Source of the DNA: Planctomycetota bacterium | Lineage (GTDB): Bacteria; Planctomycetota; Planctomycetia; Pirellulales; Pirellulaceae | Reading direction: 5' to 3' | DNA length: 64,000 nucleotides | Assembly: GCA_027622275.1 (NCBI GenBank) | Contig: JAQBZB010000003.1 | Span: 1-64,000 of the forward strand | Shown here: positions 8,388 to 17,031 of the stretch, in pieces | Layout of the letters: every line of letters starts with the position of its first letter | Numbering within the stretch: position 1 is the stretch's first letter | Program-made: the position numbers and the translations under genes | The notes under the pieces: generated by a model | What the model was told of the DNA's origin: nothing | The model's input: only the letters and a program-made list of their open reading frames with translations | The model's database searches: none

Positions 8388-9653
8388 ATGAAATTCTCGC
8401 GATCCTGGCAATGTGCTTTCACGGTCGTCATTGTTTCCTTGTCCTTGTTTGTTCCCACGAGGGCCAATGCAGCGGACGACGAGTTTGCCGCCATGGTCAA
8501 GCAGCGGGTGCAAGACTGGCAGCCGACGAAAGACGAGAGGTTGTTGGATCAAGTTGGTTGGGCCAGCGACTTGGTGGAAGCCCGGCGGCTGGCGAAGAAG
8601 CACCAGCGGCCGTTGTTCGTATTCACCTACAGCGGCTCGACGACGCGGGCCAATGCCATCGCGCTGCAACGTTGCTGAGGCGGCGCGGCCGCGCTGAGGG
8701 CGAGTTCGCTCTCCAATAAGAAGGTCATCGAGTTGCTCAACGCTCATTTCGTCTCCGTGTATGTCGATGGCACCTACCTGCAAGCCAATGCCGACACCGA
8801 GGCAGATGAGTTGGCGGCTTATCGCGAGTTGTTCGCCGAATTGAATCGAGCCAACGGCCAGCGGCAGAAGGCGGGCCAGCCACAGCTTTCGACCGGCACG
8901 GTGCATGCCTATGTGTTTGCAGCGGATGGACGAGCGCTCGATTCGCGACACGTCGCTCACGCGGGACCGGCGAGCGTGATTGAGATGCTCGAAACTGCAG
9001 TCAAGACGTTGCAGGTGGCCGCCGGCCAGCCGATCGTCGCGCCGTCGTCCCAATCGCCGCGTCCAGACTGTGCCGACGACGCGCTGGCCTTGCACTTGAC
9101 GGCACGTTACCTCGTTCCGCGCGGCTCCCCCGAGGCCCGCCGCGACGTCGCTGGTGAACTCGTGCCGCTCGACGCAACCCGGTTGGGCGGCGAACGATCG
9201 GGGCAATGGTCCGCGCTGCCGTCGGAAGACTGGTATGTGCTCGAACGCAATGAGTGGACGCGGCTGCTACCGAACGCTCGCGTCGCCGCCGGCGACTCGT
9301 GGCAGGTTGATCCAAATGTTGCCGAGACGCTGCTGACGCGGTTCTATCCAACCACCGAACTGAACGACTTGAGCAAGAATCGCTTGGACGAGCGGTCGCT
9401 GAAACTGACGGCGATCTCGGTCGATGATGATCGCGTCCGCGCCCGCATCGACGGCGTCTTGAAGATGAAGCACCCGTTTTACCCCGGCCGCGACGACGAC
9501 AACTTTGTGGAGGCGACGATCATCGGCCTGATCGAATTTGATCCAGCGAAGCCGCATATCGATTCGCTACAAATCGTCACCGACGGCGCGACCTACGGCG
9601 GCAGTTCCAATCGGTCTCAACCGTTCGGTGTCGCGTTGCAGATCGTTCCCTGA
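8388..9653 (+). CDS. Secreted thioredoxin-like protein with an in-frame TGA, candidate selenoprotein
   Basis: From ATG 8388 the frame encodes a signal peptide ending near RANAADD, then a thioredoxin-like start (HQRPLFVFTYSGSTTRANA). It reaches Arg-Cys-TGA at 8676-8678 (codon 97), and runs on open for 324 codons to the TGA at 9651. Residues on both sides form one domain: after the TGA come GGAAALRASSLSNKKVIELL and NAHFVSVYVDGTY, the helix and strand that normally follow the redox motif. Reading TGA as selenocysteine gives a Cys-Sec pair and a 421-residue protein. A stem-loop at 8696-8713 fits a bacterial SECIS. The C-terminal ~230 residues (from about RYLVPRGSPEARRD) are a separate unassigned domain. 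The alternative is a nonsense mutation, since other genes nearby are broken. Confidence 0.68.
8696..8713 (+). promoter_or_regulatory. Candidate bacterial SECIS stem-loop
   Basis: Bases 8696-8702 (GAGGGCG) pair with 8707-8713 (CGCTCTC) in seven pairs, one of them G-U, around the loop AGUU (8703-8706). The G in the second loop position is 26 nt after the TGA. This fits the known bacterial rule of a short stem shortly downstream of the UGA with a G among the first two loop bases. Confidence 0.55.
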
Positions 9654-9687
9654 GGACACAAGACCGTCATCGGAGGATTCACGTCGC

Positions 9688-9858
9688 ATGAAATTCAAGT
9701 TCCGCAAGACACGATTGCCTTGTCTCGTGGCGGCGCTTGCCGCGTTATGCCGGATTATTCATCAGCCGCCTGGCGCTAGCCTGCGGTTCTCGCGAACTTC
9801 GAGAGAACCGCACGCTATCGCGTGGCGGCTGATTTGCGCGGTGTTTTGGGCAAGCTAG
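9688..9858 (+). pseudogene. 5' fragment of a secreted-protein gene cut by a palindromic element
   Basis: A GGAGGATT site precedes ATG 9688 by a normal distance. The first ~20 codons (MKFKFRKTRLPCLVAALAAL) look like a signal peptide. The frame then enters the palindromic element at 9750 and ends at 9858 with residues that are only a translation of the repeat. The mature part of the original protein is gone from this location. Confidence 0.5.
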
Positions 9859-9919
9859 CCGTAACTCTTTTTACAAACGTATGTTTTGAAGAATACTCAC
9901 CGGTTCATGAATAATCCGG
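9750..9919. mobile_element. MITE-like element with 13-bp terminal inverted repeats
   Basis: CCGGATTATTCAT (9750-9762) and its exact inverse ATGAATAATCCGG (9907-9919) bound a 170-bp segment with no coding capacity. Just inside the left end lies a long imperfect palindrome (9761-9833) with arms beginning ATCAGCCGCC and ending GGCGGCTGAT. The flanks GTTATG (9744-9749) and GTTACG (9920-9925) could be a six-base target duplication with one change. The insertion follows a signal-peptide fragment and precedes a hydrolase relic. Confidence 0.55.
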
Positions 9920-9932
9920 GTTACGCCAGGCG

Positions 9933-10169
9933 GGCCTCGACACCGCAGTTGCCGCCGACCGGCCGCCGCTCGGGACATTCGACTCTAACGGGGTCCAGAT
10001 CGCTTATGTTGTCCGGGGCGAAGGTGAGCCGGTGGTTCTGATCCACGGGTGGGTACGGAACGATTGGCCGGTGATCGAGATCCGCGACGCGAACCACCTC
10101 ACCTGCGTCATCAAACCGCAATTCAAAGAAGAAATCCAGAAGTGGCTGGTGGCGAACCGCCGGAAGTGA
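9933..10169 (+). pseudogene. Alpha/beta-hydrolase relic lacking the whole central region
   Basis: This 78-codon frame has the N-terminal strand and oxyanion segment of an alpha/beta hydrolase (FDSNGVQIAYVVRGEGEP, VVLIHGW). It runs directly into the C-terminal end with the catalytic histidine (VIEIRDANHLTCVIKP, EEIQKWLVANRRK) before the TGA at 10167. The nucleophile elbow and lid, about 200 residues, are missing; the joint is near 10045-10062 and is in frame. There is no start codon in frame upstream before a stop at 9912-9914, so it is a dead fragment. Confidence 0.65.
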
Positions 10170-10390
10170 GTCGGCGTCGGTGCGGAGGGTGCTGGTGGCT
10201 GGCGTTATCGACTTGGAATTCGGACCCACTACGGCTCGCCCCGACCGCGGTCGATGGGCGTCAGCATCTTGCTGGTCCGTTCGATCAGCGAATTGGACCG
10301 ATGACGCCAACGCCTCACTTCTGATATAGTTCTTGGTCTGCCTGCCGTCGATCCCACCAAAACCATCCTGCCTCGCATAAGGACGCAGCC

Positions 10391-12241
10391 ATGACTCGCT
10401 GTGCGACTTCACTTTCGATTCTGTTGACTCTCGCGTTGGCCGGCTACCAACCGGTAACGGCTCAAGTTCCCTTCGGGCCCGACGATTGGCCGCAATGGCG
10501 CGGTCCCCAGCGGGACGGAATCTCGAGCGATAAAGGGCTCTTGAAAGAGTGGCCGGCCGACGGGCCCGAGCTGTTATGGCAAGCAGATACGGCTGGGGTC
10601 AGCTATTCATCCATCGCCGTCAAGGACGGCCGCATCTTCACGCAGGGGGATCTGGATGGTATCGAACACATCATTTGTCTTAACGTCAAAGATGGGACGT
10701 TACTCTGGGCCGTCCAACCCGAGCCGCTTGTCAAAGCGCTCGATGAACGGATCGCCAAGGAATTCAGCGCTGCCGACCGTGATGGCAATGGCACGATCGA
10801 CGAAGCGGAAGCTTGGCAACGTTTTGGCCGCGATTTCAACAATTACGATCGCCCCACCGGCAACGATCCCAAAGAAGTAGCCAGGACTCGTACGCGTCAT
10901 TTCTTGGCGGCCTGGGACGCGAATCAAGACGAGCGGTTGACTTTCGCGGAAGCAGGCGAAGTGCTGCGCGAGAGTTTTGCGCAGTTTGATGCGGAAGATC
11001 GCGACGCCGATGCCCAGCAACTTGCTGCCAGGCGTGCCACCGCGTTGTTCGCCGCAATTGACAAGGACAACGACGGCAAGATCAGCCGCGAAGAATCTCG
11101 CCGAACGGAACTGGATCGTCCTTTCAACGACGCTGACGTTCGTGATCCGGCAACCAACAAAGGTGACGAGTTCCTGACCAAAGCAGAACTCGAAGGCTAC
11201 CTGGTGAAACGCCAATCGGGACGTGACGGTGTGCTTACCGCCGCGGAAGTTGAAGACCGATTTGCTCGTGATTTTGCCGGCCAGGACGGCATCGTCAGTC
11301 GCGAAGAGTTGCGCGGTTTCTACGGCGGCTACCGCAATGGCATGGGCGACGGACCGCGTGGGACTCCGACGGTGGACGGCGACCGGGTTTATGTCGAAGG
11401 CGGCAACGGTGACCTGACCTGTCTCGAGGCCGCATCCGGGAAAACGATCTGGCATCTCAACCTCGCTCAGGATCTGGGTGGCGGGCGTCCGGGCTGGGGG
11501 TATTCTGAATCACCGTTAATCGAAGGCGACTGCATCATCGTGACGCCGGGCGGCAAGGACGGCACGCTGGCCGCATTGAACAAGCTGACAGGCGACGTTG
11601 TGTGGCGCAGCAGCGAGGTTGTTGAAGCCGCACATTATTCTTCGCCCGTCGCGGCCCCTATCGGCGGTGTGCGTGAAATCGTCCAATTCGCACGCGAAAG
11701 CGTGTTTGGCGTCGATGCCAAGACGGGGCGGTTCCTGTGGAAGTACAACGGTGCCAATAACGGAACGGCCAACTGCTTCACACCGATCGTACATGATGAT
11801 CACGTCTTCGTGTCCAGTGGTTATGGCACGGGGACCGGCGTTGTCAAGATTTCAACAAACGGCGGGGACCAATCCGCCGAAGAGATTTATTTTCTCAAGA
11901 AGTTACAAAGCCATCATGGTGGTGCCGTGAAGATTGGCGACCACCTTTACAGTAACGGCGGCGGTGTCTTGATGTGCATTGACTATTTGACAGGCGACGT
12001 CGTCTGGGAGGCGCGCAGTGTCGGCAAAGGGTCGCTCGTCGCTGCCGACGGCATGCTGTACGTGCTGAGCGAGGGTCATCAAGTTGCCTTGGTGGAAGCG
12101 CATCCCGGCAAGTACGTCGAACGTGGCCGCTTCAAGATTAGCAGCCACGGCCGGCCCAGTTGGGCACATCCCGTGGTTTGCGGCGGCCGTCTGTATATCC
12201 GCGACCAAGGAGCACTGACCGCCTATCACGTGAGGCCGTAG
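10391..12241 (+). CDS. Exported PQQ-like beta-propeller protein with inserted EF-hands
   Basis: A 616-residue protein. After a signal peptide the first blade DDWPQWRGPQRDGISSD starts a propeller whose later blades include DGIEHIICLNVKDGTLLW, YVEGGNGDLTCLEAASGK, LAALNKLTGDVVWRSSEV and VDAKTGRFLWKYNGAN. Between blades (about residues 118-310) sits a calcium-binding insert with EF-hand loops DRDGNGTIDEAE, DANQDERLTFAE and DKDNDGKISREE. This propeller-plus-EF-hand layout is common in planctomycetes. It suggests a periplasmic or surface protein whose shape depends on calcium. A catalytic PQQ site is not evident. The gene stands alone between a hydrolase relic and a sulfatase. Confidence 0.83.
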   Translation: MTRCATSLSILLTLALAGYQPVTAQVPFGPDDWPQWRGPQRDGISSDKGLLKEWPADGPELLWQADTAGVSYSSIAVKDGRIFTQGDLDGIEHIICLNVKDGTLLWAVQPEPLVKALDERIAKEFSAADRDGNGTIDEAEAWQRFGRDFNNYDRPTGNDPKEVARTRTRHFLAAWDANQDERLTFAEAGEVLRESFAQFDAEDRDADAQQLAARRATALFAAIDKDNDGKISREESRRTELDRPFNDADVRDPATNKGDEFLTKAELEGYLVKRQSGRDGVLTAAEVEDRFARDFAGQDGIVSREELRGFYGGYRNGMGDGPRGTPTVDGDRVYVEGGNGDLTCLEAASGKTIWHLNLAQDLGGGRPGWGYSESPLIEGDCIIVTPGGKDGTLAALNKLTGDVVWRSSEVVEAAHYSSPVAAPIGGVREIVQFARESVFGVDAKTGRFLWKYNGANNGTANCFTPIVHDDHVFVSSGYGTGTGVVKISTNGGDQSAEEIYFLKKLQSHHGGAVKIGDHLYSNGGGVLMCIDYLTGDVVWEARSVGKGSLVAADGMLYVLSEGHQVALVEAHPGKYVERGRFKISSHGRPSWAHPVVCGGRLYIRDQGALTAYHVRP

Positions 12242-12635
12242 CCAACCACCTGGCATCGATTTAGGCAAATTTGAAAAACTGTCAATCACTTCTTCGGCAT
12301 CTCGCGAAGCGACGGCAGGTGGAGCCACCGTCGGATGTCGTACCTCGCCTGCCGCCGCTTCGCGGCTCCTCATGTCCTGGTGCGATGTTCTCCTGGGACT
12401 TGCGTCCCAGGCTATCACATGCCATCACTTCGTGACGAGGAAGATGCGGGTCAGGACAAGGACTCAGAGGCCCGTCGTACGAAGCCCTCAGTTTGAAAAA
12501 CTGAAGGCCCTGGATTCGCGACGTGATCATTTCCCGGCGCGACACGCGGCGTTATACTCGCAGCACGCGTTCCCGGTGCGGTAAGTCATAACAGGACTTG
12601 TCGTTCTGTCGTCTCTCGATCTGATTGGATGTGAT
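12242..12635. other. Intergenic region with small palindromes
   Basis: About 390 bp with no convincing gene. It contains the hairpin CTGGGACTTGCGTCCCAG near 12394-12411 and another around 12487-12512 built on CAGTTT/AAACTG. Both look like dispersed intergenic repeats rather than terminators, since no U-run follows. The sulfatase ribosome-binding region lies at the right end. Confidence 0.45.
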
Positions 12636-14045
12636 GTGAAGCCGATATCCCTGCTCCTCGCAATTTTCGTCATCGGTCTTGGCGCGACTCGCAGCGTCCG
12701 CGGGGCCGACCAGCCCAATATAATCGTCCTTCTCGCTGATGATCTCGGCTATGGCGACCTCGGCTGTTACGGTCATCCGAAGTTCAAGACGCCGCACCTC
12801 GACCGGATGGCGGCCGAGGGCGCGCGGCTGACGCAGTTCAACACGCCGATGCCGTTCTGTGCGCCGACGCGTGCTTCATTGCTGACGGGGCGTTACCCAT
12901 TTCGCTGCGGCATGAATGGCAATCCCGCGCCCGATGGCGGGCCGGCCGCCGATTTGCTGGCATTGCCTGACGGCGAAGCGACGTTGGCTCAGTTATTCCG
13001 GCAAGCCGGCTACGCCACGGGGATGGTCGGCAAATGGCATCTGGGGCACAAGCGTCCTGAACAAATGCCGACGGGGCGCGGGTTCGATGAGTATCTCGGC
13101 ATTTTGTACAGCAACGACATGCGACCGGTGGAACTGGTCGAGGGGACCAAGGCCATCGAGTATCCGGTGGCTCAGGCGACGCTCACGCGGCGCTACACGG
13201 CTCGCGCGCTCGACTTCATCGAACGGAACAAAGCGAAGCCGTTCTTTCTGTATCTCGCTCATGTCATGCCGCACAAGCCGCTCGCCACGACCGAACAGTA
13301 TTACAAGCAAAGCGGCGCGGGGTTGTACGGCGACGTGCTGATGGATCTCGACGCCGGCATCGGTGAAGTGCTGGGCAAGCTGAACGAGTTGGGGCTCGAC
13401 GAGAAGACCTTCGTCGTGTTCACCAGCGACAACGGCCCTTGGTTCGGCGGCAGCACGGGCGGACTGCGCGGCATGAAAGGGAGCACCTACGAAGGCGGCT
13501 ACCGCGTGCCGTGTATCGCACGTTGGCCGGGCAAGGTTCCCGCCGGGCACGTGAACGATTCGCCCGCCGTGATGATGGACTTGTTTGCCACGGTGTTGAA
13601 GGCCGCCGGAATCGCACCGCCTGCCGACCGCGTGATCGATGGCCGGGACATCATGCCGCTGCTGACTGGCGACGCGGCGAGTCCGCACTCCGCGGTATTT
13701 GGCCAGCAAGCCGCGCGGCTGGCCTCCGTGCGGGACGACCGCTGGAAACTGTTTGTACTTCCGCCGCGCGACAATTTCCTATCGCTCAACAAATCCGGCG
13801 CACGCTGGATCGATCCGCGCGGCCCGGACGGTGTCACCATTCTCGCGCCGTACGAACAATATCAACCCGGCGACCACCCGGGACTCCATTCCGGTGACGA
13901 ATCGAAGCCGCTGCAGCTGTTCGATCTGAAAGCCGATCCTGGCGAGCAACAGGATGTGGCCGCACAGCATTCTGAGATCGTGGCTCGTATGAAGACGCTG
14001 TACGACGAAATGAACCGTGATGTACCGCTGGCCCCATCCAAATAA
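12636..14045 (+). CDS. Secreted formylglycine-dependent sulfatase
   Basis: A 469-residue type I sulfatase that hydrolyses sulfate esters, probably of polysaccharides, after export. The GTG at 12636 is the only start that keeps the signal peptide (KPISLLLAIFVIGLGATRSV); the ATG two bases earlier is closed by a stop. PNIIVLLADDLGYGDLGCYG gives the paired metal-binding aspartates. FCAPTRASLLTGRYP holds Cys75 in the C-x-P-x-R motif that is oxidised to formylglycine. VGKWHLGH and FTSDNGPWFGG supply further metal and substrate residues. C-terminal LFDLKADPGEQQDVA is the usual arylsulfatase ending. No sulfatase-maturation enzyme is adjacent; the FGE-domain gene at 49.9 kb is a different kind of protein. 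Confidence 0.9.
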   Translation: MKPISLLLAIFVIGLGATRSVRGADQPNIIVLLADDLGYGDLGCYGHPKFKTPHLDRMAAEGARLTQFNTPMPFCAPTRASLLTGRYPFRCGMNGNPAPDGGPAADLLALPDGEATLAQLFRQAGYATGMVGKWHLGHKRPEQMPTGRGFDEYLGILYSNDMRPVELVEGTKAIEYPVAQATLTRRYTARALDFIERNKAKPFFLYLAHVMPHKPLATTEQYYKQSGAGLYGDVLMDLDAGIGEVLGKLNELGLDEKTFVVFTSDNGPWFGGSTGGLRGMKGSTYEGGYRVPCIARWPGKVPAGHVNDSPAVMMDLFATVLKAAGIAPPADRVIDGRDIMPLLTGDAASPHSAVFGQQAARLASVRDDRWKLFVLPPRDNFLSLNKSGARWIDPRGPDGVTILAPYEQYQPGDHPGLHSGDESKPLQLFDLKADPGEQQDVAAQHSEIVARMKTLYDEMNRDVPLAPSK

Positions 14046-14530
14046 ATCCGAATTAGAGAGCTTGACCATGCGGATCATTTGCAGCTTGTTGTTGCAAGAT
14101 GAATGATGGGAGATCACCTTGGAATCTGTGGACAATCTAATTCCCGGACGGCGAATTGGGAGGGCGAATTGGGAGGGCGAGGCTCCCGCCGAGCCTTTCC
14201 CCGCATGGCTCCTCGCCCTGCGCGAAACTCAAATCGGGAAGTTGTTGATCATCACTTTCTTGGCTCGGCGTCGTCCGCGAAAGAAGTGACCTTTCGCGTC
14301 CACGAGATCGGACGGCCGGGCGGCAATGGTTTCGGGCAGATCTAGGCCGTCGATGTCGACCGGGACGGCGGCCTTCGAGTCCTTTGACCGCGCGATCGTG
14401 AGTTCTGCCTTCTGCCTTTGCCATTCCTATGGCATCTGGTGCGTTCGTCCGTCATAATGGTGACCGCCCACCTGAACCTGGAGCCGCTTGGCTCCGCCCA
14501 CCCCTGGATGCCCACCCGGAGGGAACGCGC
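14046..14530. other. Intergenic region with repeats and a possible FG-GAP relic
   Basis: Holds a 13-bp tandem duplication (GGCGAATTGGGAG twice, near 14151-14176) and a TTTCGC-family hairpin. From about 14286 the plus strand reads VTFRVHEIGRPGGNGFGQI, then a stop, then AVDVDRDGG, which resembles one FG-GAP/VCBS repeat of a secreted planctomycete protein broken by stop codons. The evidence for that relic is short and weak. The GGAGGG ribosome-binding site for the next gene is at 14519-14524. Confidence 0.4.
14276..14298. repeat. TTTCGC/GCGAAA family hairpin
   Basis: CGCGAAAG (14276-14283) is the inverse of CTTTCGCG (14291-14298), an 8-bp stem with a 7-base loop. It belongs to the same family as the hairpins at 2930 and 5689. 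Confidence 0.6.
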
Positions 14531-17020
14531 GTGTCCCCGACTAAGAGGCTTTCGCCGGTTACTTGCTGTCGGCGAGTCGTAACGATCGTGTGTCTGGCAG
14601 TGACTTGTTCGGTCGCGAGCGCAGATGGATTTCGGATCGACCCGCCGCAAATCTCGCTGGCCGGCAATTTTGACCGGCTGCAAGTTTGCATCCGCGAACA
14701 GTCGGCTGATTCGGAGTCGGCTGATCGTGCCGACGACCTGACCGCCGAAGCGAAGTTCGAATCGACGGATGCAAACATCTTCACGGTGGATTCGTCGGGA
14801 GTGTTGGCCGCCGTCGGGGATGGGACCGCCAACTTACGAGTGACGGTCGGTGACCAGTCGCAAGAAGTCCCGGTCACCGTCTCTGGCGTGGTGGAGAATC
14901 CTCGCGTCGACTTCGATCGTCAAGTCGCTCCGATTATCAGCAAGCTCGGCTGCAACATGGGTGCTTGTCACGCCAGTCAACACGGCAAAGGCGGTTTCAA
15001 GTTGTCGGTGTTTGGATTTGAACCCGCGGACGACCACACGGCGATCGTCCGCGATCGGTTGGGGCGGCGAGTCGAGTTGCTGGCTCCCGAGCAAAGCCTC
15101 TTCCTGCAAAAGCCGACGATGCAAGTTGCCCACGGCGGCGGCTGGCGATTGAAAGCCGATTCGGTCGATTTTCAGATCCTCCGTGCGTGGCTTGCCGAGC
15201 AGAGCCCGGGGCCGAGTCGCGATGTCCCCAAGGTGACAAAGCTGACCGTCACGCCGGCACAACGCATCGGCACCAAAGGGTTAACGCAGCAGTTGCGGGT
15301 CGACGCGACTTACAGCGACGACACAACGCGTGATGTGACGGCGTGGGCTCTGTTCGATTCGATGGACGAAGGCACCTTAGCCGTCACCCCGCGCGGGCAA
15401 GTTCGGGCCGTTGGGCAAGGTCAGGCCTGCGTCATGGTTCGCTTCGAGTCGCATGCGGAAATCGCGAGCTTTGTCGTGCCTTACAAATCCTCGGTCGAGT
15501 TGGCCGGTTGGAAGAACAACAACTTCGTGGATGAACTGGCCGAGAAGAAGTTCCGCGAGTTGGGCATCGAGCCCTCGCCGCTGTGCGACGACGCGACGTT
15601 CGTGCGGCGTGTTTACTTGGATGTCATCGGTACACTGCCGACGGTCGCGGACGTGACGAGCTTCCTCGAATCGCAAGACGCCCACAAACGCAACAAGCTG
15701 ATCGATCGCTTGCTCGGCCTGACGGGCGATCCGAACCTGGACGTCTACAACGAACAGTACTCGGCTTACTGGACGCTGAAGTGGTCCGACTTGATCCGCA
15801 ACACTAGCAACAAGCTCGGCGACCAAGGCATGTGGGCCTTGCACAATTGGATTCGTGATTCGTTTCGTGTCAACAAACCGATTGATCGCTTCGTTCGCGA
15901 ACTTGTGACGGGGACGGGATCGATTTACTCCAATGGCCCGGCGAACTACTTCCGCATCAATGCCAGTTCGACGGATCTGACCGAATCGACGTCGCAGCTG
16001 TTTCTTGGCATTCGGCTGGAGTGTGCGAAGTGTCATCATCACCCGTTCGAGAAATACAGCCAAGCCGATTACTACGGCTTCGCCGCGTTCTTCGCTCGCG
16101 TGGGCACCAAAAACAGCGAGGAGTTCGGGCTGTTTGGGGGCGAGCAAGTCGTTGTCGTCCGCGAGTCGGGCGAGGTGAATCACCCCAAGACCGGCAAGCG
16201 ATTGCCGCCCACGCCGCTCGCCGCGGAACCCGTCGATCACCCGCTGGATCGCCGTCTGGCCTTGGCCGACTGGTTGACGTCGCCCGAGAACGATTACTTC
16301 TCGCGCAGCGTGGTGAATCGCTACGTGTATTACCTGCTCGGCCGCGGTCTGGTCGATCCGGTCGATGACATGCGTTCGACGAATCCGCCGACCAACGTCG
16401 CTTTGATGGATGCGTTGTCAACGGAGTTGATCGAAGGCGGCTTCGATCTCAAGCGGCTGATTCGCTCGATTGTCTCCTCACGGTTGTATCAGTTGGATTC
16501 GCAGCTCACGCCAGAGAACGCCGCCGACAACCGCTTCTACAGCCACTTCAAAGTGAAACGCTTGCCCGCCGAAGCCCTGCTCGATGCGATCGATCAAGTC
16601 ACCGCCGTCCAGACCAAGTTCAAGAGCTTGCCGATGGGCACGCGGGCCATCGAGCTGCCGGATGCGGAGTATCCGAACTACTTCCTCAATACGTTTGCGA
16701 AACCTCGCCGGGCGAGTGTCTGCGAGTGCGAGCGGTCGCCGGACGAAAGCCTGTCGCAAGCCTTGCATACGCTGAACGGCGATACGTTGGCCAGCAAGAT
16801 CACCGACAAGAATGGGCGCTTGATGAAGTTGATCGCTGACAAGAAGGAACACCACGAGATCGTCGAACAGTTGTATTTGGCGACATTATCACGCTTGCCA
16901 ACCGAAGATGAACTCGCCGCTTCGCGCTCCTTCTTGGCCGATTACCTGACGCCGCAAGAGTGCTATGAAGACTTGGTGTGGGCGTTGATGAATTCCAAGC
17001 AATTCCTCTTTGTACAGTGA
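14531..17020 (+). CDS. Exported DUF1549/DUF1553 cytochrome-like protein with bacterial Ig-like domains
   Basis: An 829-residue planctomycete PSCyt-type protein. GTG 14531 is chosen because GGAGGG lies at the right distance and the signal segment (VVTIVCLAVTCSVASADG) follows. Two Big_2-like domains (about residues 40-135 and 240-325) flank a cytochrome-like segment with C-x4-C-H (GCNMGACHAS). DUF1549 follows (FVDELAEKKFRELGI, FVRRVYLDVIGTLPT, ECAKCHHHPFEKYSQ, with a canonical CxxCH). DUF1553 closes the protein (RRLALADWLTSPENDYFSRS, RPRRASVCECERSPDESLSQ without its first Arg). Function is not established for the family. The next gene starts right at the stop, suggesting one transcript. Confidence 0.85.
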   Translation: MSPTKRLSPVTCCRRVVTIVCLAVTCSVASADGFRIDPPQISLAGNFDRLQVCIREQSADSESADRADDLTAEAKFESTDANIFTVDSSGVLAAVGDGTANLRVTVGDQSQEVPVTVSGVVENPRVDFDRQVAPIISKLGCNMGACHASQHGKGGFKLSVFGFEPADDHTAIVRDRLGRRVELLAPEQSLFLQKPTMQVAHGGGWRLKADSVDFQILRAWLAEQSPGPSRDVPKVTKLTVTPAQRIGTKGLTQQLRVDATYSDDTTRDVTAWALFDSMDEGTLAVTPRGQVRAVGQGQACVMVRFESHAEIASFVVPYKSSVELAGWKNNNFVDELAEKKFRELGIEPSPLCDDATFVRRVYLDVIGTLPTVADVTSFLESQDAHKRNKLIDRLLGLTGDPNLDVYNEQYSAYWTLKWSDLIRNTSNKLGDQGMWALHNWIRDSFRVNKPIDRFVRELVTGTGSIYSNGPANYFRINASSTDLTESTSQLFLGIRLECAKCHHHPFEKYSQADYYGFAAFFARVGTKNSEEFGLFGGEQVVVVRESGEVNHPKTGKRLPPTPLAAEPVDHPLDRRLALADWLTSPENDYFSRSVVNRYVYYLLGRGLVDPVDDMRSTNPPTNVALMDALSTELIEGGFDLKRLIRSIVSSRLYQLDSQLTPENAADNRFYSHFKVKRLPAEALLDAIDQVTAVQTKFKSLPMGTRAIELPDAEYPNYFLNTFAKPRRASVCECERSPDESLSQALHTLNGDTLASKITDKNGRLMKLIADKKEHHEIVEQLYLATLSRLPTEDELAASRSFLADYLTPQECYEDLVWALMNSKQFLFVQ

Positions 17021-17031
17021 CTTTGAATCGC

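Noticed and set aside
8613-8678. Plain stop codon ending a short thioredoxin-like protein
   Set aside because: Ending at the TGA would cut the fold in half and leave over 300 open codons downstream without their own ribosome-binding site; recoding or recent mutation explains the data better.
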